Below, one piece after another: positions 1 through 4,835 of a stretch of DNA of 8,368 nucleotides. The stretch is from Spirochaetaceae bacterium (GTDB lineage Bacteria > Spirochaetota > Spirochaetia > SZUA-6 > Bin103): assembly GCA_026710565.1 (NCBI GenBank), contig JAPOQV010000678.1, positions 1 to 8,368 of the forward strand. Reading direction: 5' to 3'. Both the position numbers and the translations under genes were made by a program. How positions within the stretch are numbered: position 1 is the first letter of the stretch; each line of letters opens with the position of its first letter. A model generated the notes under the pieces. It did not search any database. It was given only the letters and a program-made list of their open reading frames with translations, and was not told the DNA's origin.

Positions 1-75
1 GCGCGGGGGGGAGGGGGGGCGGACGCGGCCCGGACATTGTCCGCGGAGCCGGAGGGGCTGCGGCCCGGCGAGCCG
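1..75. other. Probable low-quality, G-enriched contig edge
   Basis: The first 20 bases are almost all G. The translated frame stays open and colinear with the ABC signature/Walker B region, but conserved residues are replaced mostly by Gly, Arg and Pro. The usual GGQxQR becomes a Gly run, and the Walker B Asp becomes Gly while the catalytic Glu survives. In-frame substitutions biased toward G without indels suggest base-calling errors at a read end or contig end rather than a real mutant ATPase. Confidence 0.55.
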
Positions 76-621
76 CTGAGCAACCTGGATGCCAAGCTGC
101 GCGCGTATGCCCGGGACGAATTGAAGTTCTTTCAGCGCGACCTCGGCATCACCACCATTTTCGTGACGCACGACCAGATCGAGGCGATGGGCCTGGGCGA
201 CCGCATCGTGGTGATGGAGCAGGGGCTGGTGCAACAGGTCGGGCCGCCGCAGGCGATCTACGACCGGCCGGCCAACACCTTCGTCGCCACCTTTCTGGGC
301 TCGCCGGGGATGAACCTTCTGCCGATCGCGGAGGACGAGCTGCTCGGCTTTCGCCCGGAGCACCTGCAGCCCGCAACGGCTGTCGCGGAGCTCGTGTGGG
401 ACTATCGCATCACGCGCATCGAGTACCTGGGTGCCGATCGCCTGCTCTATGGCCAGATCGACGACTTCCGCGGCGAGCCGCACCTGACGCTGGCGCGCCT
501 GCCGAGTAACGTGACGATGCCCCTGCAGGTGGGCGAGTCGTATTCCTTCGCGGTGACCGATGCGCATCGGTTCGACCGCCGCAGCGGTGACCGGCTGAAC
601 GGCGGCGGAGCGGGCCGATGA
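1..621 (+). CDS. Carbohydrate ABC transporter ATP-binding protein (MalK/UgpC-like), 5' partial
   Basis: This is the C-terminal part of the ATPase that powers a CUT1-type sugar importer on the cytoplasmic face of the membrane. Frame 1 is open from the window edge to a TGA at 619-621. The D-loop EPLSNLDAKLR starts near base 73. The switch-histidine segment (VTHDQIEAMGLGDRI) has its His codon at 169-171. A C-terminal OB-fold (TOBE/MalK) region follows, beginning around LLGFRPEHL. The Walker A, Q-loop and a clean signature motif are absent because the gene starts outside the window. Bases 1-75 align in frame with the usual signature-to-Walker B stretch but with many substitutions: GLRPGEP stands where LLLDEP is expected. 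A TTG at 37 could be called as a start but is not credible, since it falls inside the conserved domain. The stop overlaps the permease start (ATGA, 618-621). The family call is firm; the transported sugar is unknown. Confidence 0.9.
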   Translation, partial: ARGGGGADAARTLSAEPEGLRPGEPLSNLDAKLRAYARDELKFFQRDLGITTIFVTHDQIEAMGLGDRIVVMEQGLVQQVGPPQAIYDRPANTFVATFLGSPGMNLLPIAEDELLGFRPEHLQPATAVAELVWDYRITRIEYLGADRLLYGQIDDFRGEPHLTLARLPSNVTMPLQVGESYSFAVTDAHRFDRRSGDRLNGGGAGR

Positions 622-1565
622 GCGATGCCGCCGAGCGCGGCAGTCTGCTGGACAGCCGCCGCCTCATGGGAATCGCCTTCCTGGCGCCGGCGGTGATTTA
701 CATCGTGCTGCTGCTCGGCGTGCCGTTCGTGACCGCCATCACCTACAGCTTCAGCAACGCCACCGTGGGCAACGCCAGCTTCAGCTACGCCGGGCTGCGC
801 AACTTCGAGAACGTCTGGAACGCGCCGGACTTCCACGTCGCGTTGCGCAACACCTTCGTGTTCACGCTCATCGCTCAGGTGTTCGTGCTGATCCTCGCGA
901 ACATCCTGGCGTTGATCCTGACCGCCCCCTTGCCGCAGAACCGCTGGGTACGGGGCGGCATGTGGGGCGCACGGCTGCTGCTCATCATGCCGTGGGCCAC
1001 GCCGCTGGCGCTGTCCGCGGTCGGCTGGCTGTGGATGTTCGACACCAAGTACAGCCCGATCGACTACGTGCTGGAGCAGGTCGGCCTGCTCGGCCCGGGG
1101 ACCGTGTGGGGGCCGTCCCGGAACCTGACCTGGCTGGCCAAGACCCATCTCGCCCAGGCATCGGTGATCTTCGTGCACGTCTGGCGGATGACGCCGCTGG
1201 CGACCGTGATCCTCATGGCCGGCCTGTCCAGCATTCCGACCGACCTGGTGGACCAGGCGAAGGCGGACGGCTCGCGCTACTTCCGCGCGCTGTTCCAGGT
1301 GAAGCTGCCGCTGATCCTGCCGATCATGCTCAACTCGCTGCTGTTCTCCTTCATCTTCACCTTCGGCGACCTGACCGTCGTGTACGTGCTGACCCGCGGC
1401 GGGCCGATCAACCACACGCTGACGCTGCCGATGTACAGCTTCCTGGTCGGCATCGACGGCGGCAATCTGTCGCAGGGAGCGGCGATCGCGCTGTTCATCT
1501 TCCCCGTGCTGCTGGGCGTGGCCATCGTGCTGCTGCGCACGGCCAGCCGCGTGCAGGTTCGCTGA
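618..1565 (+). CDS. Carbohydrate ABC transporter permease, MalF/UgpA type
   Basis: This 315-residue inner-membrane permease is one of the two pore-forming subunits of the importer. After a short polar N-terminus, the first membrane helix spans about residues 17-42 and further helices lie near 78-103, 117-140, 178-203, 232-259 and 285-307. The cytoplasmic EAA loop that docks on the ATPase is at about 206-235 (IPTDLVDQAKADG, then KLPLILP). Its EAA core reads D-Q-A, but the Gly and LP positions are kept. The GGP turn at 261-263 is typical of MalF/UgpA proteins. The ATG at 618 overlaps the ATPase stop by 4 bp and has a GGAG 7 bases upstream, so translation is probably coupled. The length is normal for a six-helix CUT1 permease. 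Substrate cannot be read from the sequence. Confidence 0.93.
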   Translation: MSDAAERGSLLDSRRLMGIAFLAPAVIYIVLLLGVPFVTAITYSFSNATVGNASFSYAGLRNFENVWNAPDFHVALRNTFVFTLIAQVFVLILANILALILTAPLPQNRWVRGGMWGARLLLIMPWATPLALSAVGWLWMFDTKYSPIDYVLEQVGLLGPGTVWGPSRNLTWLAKTHLAQASVIFVHVWRMTPLATVILMAGLSSIPTDLVDQAKADGSRYFRALFQVKLPLILPIMLNSLLFSFIFTFGDLTVVYVLTRGGPINHTLTLPMYSFLVGIDGGNLSQGAAIALFIFPVLLGVAIVLLRTASRVQVR

Positions 1566-1579
1566 GGCGCGACCGGCAG

Positions 1580-2473
1580 ATGGTTGACCTGAAGATACCG
1601 CCCGAGCTGATGGCGAGCCCGCCCGCGCGGGTCAGCCCGCGCCGTGTGATCAAGGGCACGTTCTTCACGGTGGCGGTACTGTTCTTCTGTCTCCTGGCCG
1701 CGGCGCCGTTCCTGGTGATGGGCATCACCACGTTCCAGACCGACCGCGACCTGTACAAGCGCGACGCCAGTCCGTTCGACTACGCCGAGGCGCCCACCCT
1801 TGAGCACCTGGACAACCTGTTCAACGACACCAACTACCTGGCCTTCGTGCGCAATTCGGCCGTGGTGGGCGCGTCGGTGGTGGTGATCACGCTCATCCTG
1901 GCGCTGCCGGCGGCCTACTCGCTGGCCCGCCTGACCGGGCGCTGGGGAGAGCGCGCCGGCATCCTGATGTTCATCGTCTACTTGGTGCCGCCGACGCTGC
2001 TGTTCATCCCGTTGTTCCGGATCATCGTGTCGCTCGGTCTCACCAACTCGCTGCTCTCGCTGATCGTCGTCTACCCGACGATCACGGTGCCGTTCAGCGC
2101 CTGGCTGCTGATGGGCTTCTTCAAGTCGATCCCGCCGGAGACGGAGGAAGCGGCGCTGGTCGACGGCTACCACCCCTACGGGGCGTTCCTGCGCGTGGCG
2201 CTGCCGCTGGCGCGGCCCGGAATCATCTCCGTGATCGTGTTCAGCTTCACGCTGACCCTGCACGAGTTCATCTACGCGCTGGTCTTCATCACCCGCTCGG
2301 AGTGGCGGACCCTGAGCGTCGGCGTCCCGTCGGAGCTGATCCTGGGCGACGTCTTCTTCTGGCAGCCGCTGCTCGCCTCTGCCCTGATCATCGCCATCCC
2401 GGTCGGGCTGGTCTACAACGTGTTCCTGGACCGGCTGATCCAGGGTTTCACCGTCGGAGCGGTCAAGGGCTGA
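1580..2473 (+). CDS. Carbohydrate ABC transporter permease, MalG/UgpE type
   Basis: This 297-residue permease is the partner of the preceding one. Helices lie near residues 28-50, 92-118, 126-152, 156-182, 214-237 and 262-285. The EAA loop is canonical at about 184-213 (IPPETEEAALVDG, then ALPLARP). The C-terminus ends in the GAVKG tail common in MalG-type permeases. The frame is open far upstream inside the previous gene, but that stretch is an out-of-frame reading of permease 1. The first plausible start after its stop is the ATG at 1580, 14 bases downstream, with GAGG at 1564-1567. A second ATG at 1610 would still leave the first helix intact and cannot be excluded. This is the last transporter gene of the operon; the next gene downstream belongs to a toxin-antitoxin island. 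Confidence 0.92.
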   Translation: MVDLKIPPELMASPPARVSPRRVIKGTFFTVAVLFFCLLAAAPFLVMGITTFQTDRDLYKRDASPFDYAEAPTLEHLDNLFNDTNYLAFVRNSAVVGASVVVITLILALPAAYSLARLTGRWGERAGILMFIVYLVPPTLLFIPLFRIIVSLGLTNSLLSLIVVYPTITVPFSAWLLMGFFKSIPPETEEAALVDGYHPYGAFLRVALPLARPGIISVIVFSFTLTLHEFIYALVFITRSEWRTLSVGVPSELILGDVFFWQPLLASALIIAIPVGLVYNVFLDRLIQGFTVGAVKG

Positions 2474-2497
2474 CAACCGTCCGAGTTGACGTTGAGT

Positions 2498-2533
2498 CAC
2501 GATTGGGTACACGATCGGGTATACGATCAGGAC
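2498..2533 (+). repeat. Three tandem 12-bp repeats upstream of the antitoxin gene (candidate operator)
   Basis: Three direct repeats lie end to end: CACGATTGGGTA (2498-2509), CACGATCGGGTA (2510-2521) and TACGATCAGGAC (2522-2533). The first two differ at one base; the third is more diverged but keeps ACGATY. They fill most of the 76-bp gap between the permease stop and the antitoxin start. They end 3 bp before the antitoxin ribosome-binding site (AGAAGG, 2536-2541). Phd/YefM antitoxins repress their own promoters by binding repeated sites at this position, so an operator role is plausible. A TATACG at 2520-2525 could be a -10 element inside the repeats, but no convincing -35 is correctly spaced. 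Confidence 0.6.
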
Positions 2534-2549
2534 CCAGAAGGCAGAATCG

Positions 2550-2837
2550 GTGGAATTCGTCAGTGTTCGCGAGTTGCGCAGCCGGTCGGCGGCCGTGTGG
2601 CGTTCTCTGGCCCAGAAAAAGGATCTGGTCGTCACTTCGAACGGCAAGCCGATCGCCGTTCTCTCTGCTACGACGGCGTCGACTCTGGAAGCGTCCCTCG
2701 ACGCGCTGCGGCAGGCGCGTGCGCAGCTCGCGGTCGCCGCCATGCAGCAACGAGCCCGCGAGACCGGTGCCGATCGACTGACTATCGAAGACGTGAATGC
2801 TGAGATCGATGCGGTTCGGCGCAGCCGGGATGGATGA
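2550..2837 (+). CDS. Type II antitoxin, Phd/YefM-like
   Basis: This 95-residue protein has the Phd/YefM N-terminal DNA-binding and dimerisation fold at about residues 1-40 (VSVRELRSRSAAVW, then LVVTSNGKPIAVL). A helical linker and a charged C-terminal tail follow (about 68-92; DRLTIEDVNAEIDAVR), of the kind that wraps around a PIN toxin. It should neutralise the toxin encoded immediately downstream and repress the operon, probably through the tandem repeats just upstream. The start is GTG at 2550, chosen because AGAAGG lies 8 bases upstream and the Phd domain begins right there; no ATG upstream fits. Its stop overlaps the toxin ATG by 4 bp (ATGA at 2834-2837), the usual coupling in such modules. 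Family assignment is from motif recognition, and the exact partner is inferred from position. Confidence 0.85.
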   Translation: MEFVSVRELRSRSAAVWRSLAQKKDLVVTSNGKPIAVLSATTASTLEASLDALRQARAQLAVAAMQQRARETGADRLTIEDVNAEIDAVRRSRDG

Positions 2838-3400
2838 GAATCGTCGTCGACACCAACGTGCTGGTATCAGGCCTGCTGTCGCCGTTCGGCCTGCCCGGCG
2901 CGATTGTCAGCTTGGCTTCGGCAGGCCGGCTCAGCCTCTGTTATGACGCCAGGATCCTCGCGGAGTACACGGAGGTCCTGCACCGCCCGGCGTTTCCCTT
3001 CGATGCGGACGCCGTAGCCGCGCTTACGGCCCAGATCAAGGCGGGTGGCGTGCTTGCCTCGCCCGTCCCGCTGGCGAAGAGGCTGCCGGACGCTGCTGAC
3101 GAGCCGTTTCTGGAAGTGGCCGTGGCGGCACGGGCCGAGTGTCTCGTGACGGGCAACTCCGCGCACTTCCCACCCGAGTGTCGGGCCGGCGTCCTGGTGT
3201 TGTCTCCGCGGGAGTTCATCGACTCCGAGCGGGTGCGCAGCGACCGCGGTACGCCGATGGTGAAGGTCGTCGCGGTGGACGCGCCGGAGCCTGGAACGAT
3301 GCGCAGGACCGGGTTTCTGTCGGGCGTCGTCTCGTCGCCGGACGACTTCGACCGCATGGGGTCGAACGAGATCGAGCGGCTGTTCGAAGGCGACGCATGA
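2834..3400 (+). CDS. PIN-domain toxin (PIN_3/COG1569-like) with a fused antitoxin-like C-terminal tail
   Basis: Residues 1 to about 130 form a PIN ribonuclease domain. The N-terminal strand is IVVDTNVLVSGLL with Asp6; Glu44 is in the ILAEYTEVL helix; acidic Asp86/Asp89 are in the DAADEPFLE segment. The last motif is VTGNSAHFP, with Asn108 in a position often acidic in other PIN proteins. The domain closes with the usual VLSPREFI. Toxins of this type normally stop at about 135-145 residues, but this one is 188. Residues 135-188 (RSDRGTPMVKVV, then GFLSGVVSSPDDFD and EIERLFEG) look like the second half of a Phd-type antitoxin for the COG3744 class of VapC toxin, which is encoded next. It is therefore probably a toxin-antitoxin fusion produced by deletion. 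The toxin part is expected to cleave RNA, Mg-dependently, and to be held by the upstream antitoxin. Confidence 0.85.
   Translation: MRIVVDTNVLVSGLLSPFGLPGAIVSLASAGRLSLCYDARILAEYTEVLHRPAFPFDADAVAALTAQIKAGGVLASPVPLAKRLPDAADEPFLEVAVAARAECLVTGNSAHFPPECRAGVLVLSPREFIDSERVRSDRGTPMVKVVAVDAPEPGTMRRTGFLSGVVSSPDDFDRMGSNEIERLFEGDA
3236..3400 (+). other. Antitoxin C-terminal half fused in frame to the upstream PIN toxin
   Basis: This segment encodes residues 135-188 of the preceding protein. Many antitoxins of PIN toxins run from a strand like VTDRGRPVVKVV at the end of the DNA-binding half into a tail with a GFxxGxxxxPDDFD and EIxxLFEG pattern. Both elements are present here in the same order and spacing: SDRGTPMVKVV, then GFLSG, PDDFD and EIERLFEG. 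The DNA-binding N-terminal half is missing. An internal ATG at 3257 could give a separate 47-residue peptide, but no Shine-Dalgarno-like sequence precedes it, so the fusion is the simpler reading. Confidence 0.65.
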
Positions 3401-3418
3401 GGCTGTTGTGAGGTTGCT
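3397..3418 (+). repeat. Imperfect 11-bp tandem duplication at the second toxin's start
   Basis: ATGAGGCTGTT (3397-3407) is followed directly by GTGAGGTTGCT (3408-3418); 8 of 11 bases match. Both copies begin with a possible start codon followed by codons for R-L-L. The first reads Met-Arg-Leu-Leu-stop, while the second opens the real toxin gene. The 11-bp unit shifts the frame. It therefore looks as if an ATGA-overlap start was duplicated and the first copy became a four-codon dead end. Confidence 0.5.
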
Positions 3419-3809
3419 GCTCGATACGCACATCCTGCTGTGGGCGGCGGGCGAGCCGAAACGCTTGCCGCCAGGTGTGCGGGGGCGCCTGGAAGACCCC
3501 GCGACGGAGCTGTTCTACAGCGCCGCGTCGCTCTGGGAGGTCTCCCTCAAGAGCGCCCTGGGCCGCGAGGACTTCGGTGTCGATCCGCGCGTGCTGCGGC
3601 GAGGATTGATGGAGAACGGCTACCGGGAACTGGCCGTGACCGGGGCGCACGCGACGGCCGTGGATCTCCTGCCGGCCGTGCACAAGGACCCGTTCGACCG
3701 CATGCTGGTCACGCAGGCTCAGGTCGAGGGCATGATCCTGCTGACGTCGGACTCCGTCGTCGCCCGCTATCCGGGACCGATCGAGTTGATCCGAGGTCGA
3801 CGGGGATGA
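3408..3809 (+). CDS. PIN-domain toxin, VapC type (COG3744-like)
   Basis: This 133-residue protein is a second PIN ribonuclease. The acidic positions are Asp6 in LLLDTHILLW, Glu44 in SAASLWEVSLK, Asp94 and Asp97 in HKDPFDRML, and Asp115 in LLTSDSVVARY. This set matches the subclass with the HxDPFDR motif, whose partners are Phd-type antitoxins ending in PDDFD/LFEG-like tails. Such a tail is fused to the toxin gene directly upstream. The start is GTG at 3408, 7 bases after the upstream stop, with AGG at 3400-3402; the nearby ATG at 3397 runs into a stop after four codons. The end overlaps the oxidoreductase ATG by 4 bp. No complete antitoxin of its own is present, so it must be controlled by the fused tail, by the upstream antitoxin, or not at all. 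All acidic residues are kept, so it looks active. Confidence 0.88.
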   Translation: MRLLLDTHILLWAAGEPKRLPPGVRGRLEDPATELFYSAASLWEVSLKSALGREDFGVDPRVLRRGLMENGYRELAVTGAHATAVDLLPAVHKDPFDRMLVTQAQVEGMILLTSDSVVARYPGPIELIRGRRG

Positions 3810-4825
3810 AGGAGACCATCAGGTGCGGCCTGCTGGGATACGGGCCGAACTTCAACATGGGCCGCAACCACTGCCGGTGGCTGAACGAGGTGCCCGGCCT
3901 GCGGCCGGTCGCGATGTGTGACGTCGACCCGGGGCGCGTCGAGGCGGCACGGCAGGAGTGTCCCGACCTGGAGGTCTACGCCACCACCACGGAGGAGATG
4001 CTGGCCGAGGGGGACCTCGACCTGGTCGTGGTGATCCTGCCGCACTCCCTCCACGAGCGGGCCGCCCTGCAGTGCCTGGATGCGGGCGCGCACGTCGTCA
4101 TGGAGAAGCCGTTCTGCCTCACCGTCGAGGAGGCGAACCGCATCGCCCGTCGTGCGCGTGAGTCGGATCTGTCGGTCAGCGTGTTCCACAACCGGCGGTG
4201 GGATGAGGACTACCTGACCATCCGGGACGTGATCGACCGCGGCCTCATCGGCGAGGTGTTCCATGTCGAGTGCGCTCAAGACGGCTACGGGCATCCGGGC
4301 CACTCCTGGCGCGCCGACAAGGCGGTCTCAGGCGGCGTCCTCTACGACTGGGGAGCGCATTTCCTCGACTGGATCCTGAACCTGGTGCCGGCGAAGATCG
4401 CCCGGGTGACCGGCACCCGCCACGACCGGGTCTGGCACGGGGTCACGAACGAGGACTACATGAAGGTGGGCCTGCGATTCGAGAACGGAGTGACGGCCGA
4501 GTTCGTCTCGTCCCGGATCAGCGCGCTGCCGCAGCCGAAGTGGCGGATCCTGGGCACGCTGGGCGGGCTGGAGGCCGGCGCGGCGAGGGAGGAGCTGCGG
4601 TTGGTGAGCTACGCGTCGGGCATCCGGCACGAGGGTGTCGTGCCGGTAGCGCCGCGGATGGCGTCGCAGATCAGTTACTACCGGCAACTCGCCGACCACC
4701 TGCTGCTGGGCGAGCCCAATCCCGTCACGCCAGAGCAGGCGCGGCGGGTGATCGGCGTCATTCAGGCAGCGGAGCTCAGCGCCGAGCGCGGGGCCGGCAT
4801 GCCTCCGTTCGAGGGATGCGAGTAG
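3806..4825 (+). CDS. Gfo/Idh/MocA family NAD(P)-dependent oxidoreductase
   Basis: This 339-residue cytoplasmic dehydrogenase should oxidise or reduce a sugar, inositol-like or amino-sugar substrate. The N-terminal Rossmann region starts CGLLGYGPNFNMGRNH (7-22), a spaced variant of the glycine-rich loop. A VAMCDVDPGR segment (35-44) binds the cofactor ribose. The family's catalytic-site motif EKP is at 100-102. The C-terminal substrate domain contains GGVLYDWGAHFLDW (177-189), with Asp181 and His185 as likely active-site residues. The ATG at 3806 overlaps the toxin stop (ATGA), with GAGG at 3793-3796. No gap exists for a separate promoter, so expression must come from upstream. Its neighbours suggest a role in using a sugar imported by the ABC transporter, with the convergent propeller protein as a possible glycosidase partner. 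Length is normal; the exact reaction is unknown. Confidence 0.92.
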   Translation: MKETIRCGLLGYGPNFNMGRNHCRWLNEVPGLRPVAMCDVDPGRVEAARQECPDLEVYATTTEEMLAEGDLDLVVVILPHSLHERAALQCLDAGAHVVMEKPFCLTVEEANRIARRARESDLSVSVFHNRRWDEDYLTIRDVIDRGLIGEVFHVECAQDGYGHPGHSWRADKAVSGGVLYDWGAHFLDWILNLVPAKIARVTGTRHDRVWHGVTNEDYMKVGLRFENGVTAEFVSSRISALPQPKWRILGTLGGLEAGAAREELRLVSYASGIRHEGVVPVAPRMASQISYYRQLADHLLLGEPNPVTPEQARRVIGVIQAAELSAERGAGMPPFEGCE

Positions 4826-4835
4826 CGCCTACTCG
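4819..4835. repeat. Perfect 7-bp inverted repeat across the convergent stop codons
   Basis: CGAGTAG (4819-4825), loop CGC (4826-4828) and CTACTCG (4829-4835) form a perfect short hairpin. Both convergent genes end GAG-TAG, and those codons make up most of the two arms. No T-run follows on either strand. It may weakly mark transcript ends in both directions, but it is not a canonical intrinsic terminator. Confidence 0.4.

Noticed and set aside
447..1415. Long open frame on the minus strand opposite the first permease
   Set aside because: It is rich in Gln, His, Arg, Asp and Glu with no recognisable domain. This is typical of the complement of hydrophobic, GC-rich membrane-protein codons; the plus-strand permease is unambiguous.
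962..1579. N-terminal extension of the second permease into the first permease gene
   Set aside because: The added residues are an out-of-frame reading of permease 1, low in hydrophobics and without homology. A proper start exists at 1580.
1277..2743. 488-codon open frame on the minus strand opposite the second permease and antitoxin
   Set aside because: It has the same antisense composition, spans several real genes on the other strand and shows no motif.
3257..3400. Independent 47-residue antitoxin peptide from the internal ATG
   Set aside because: There is no ribosome-binding site ahead of it, and the frame continues from the upstream toxin without a stop; kept only as an alternative to the fusion.
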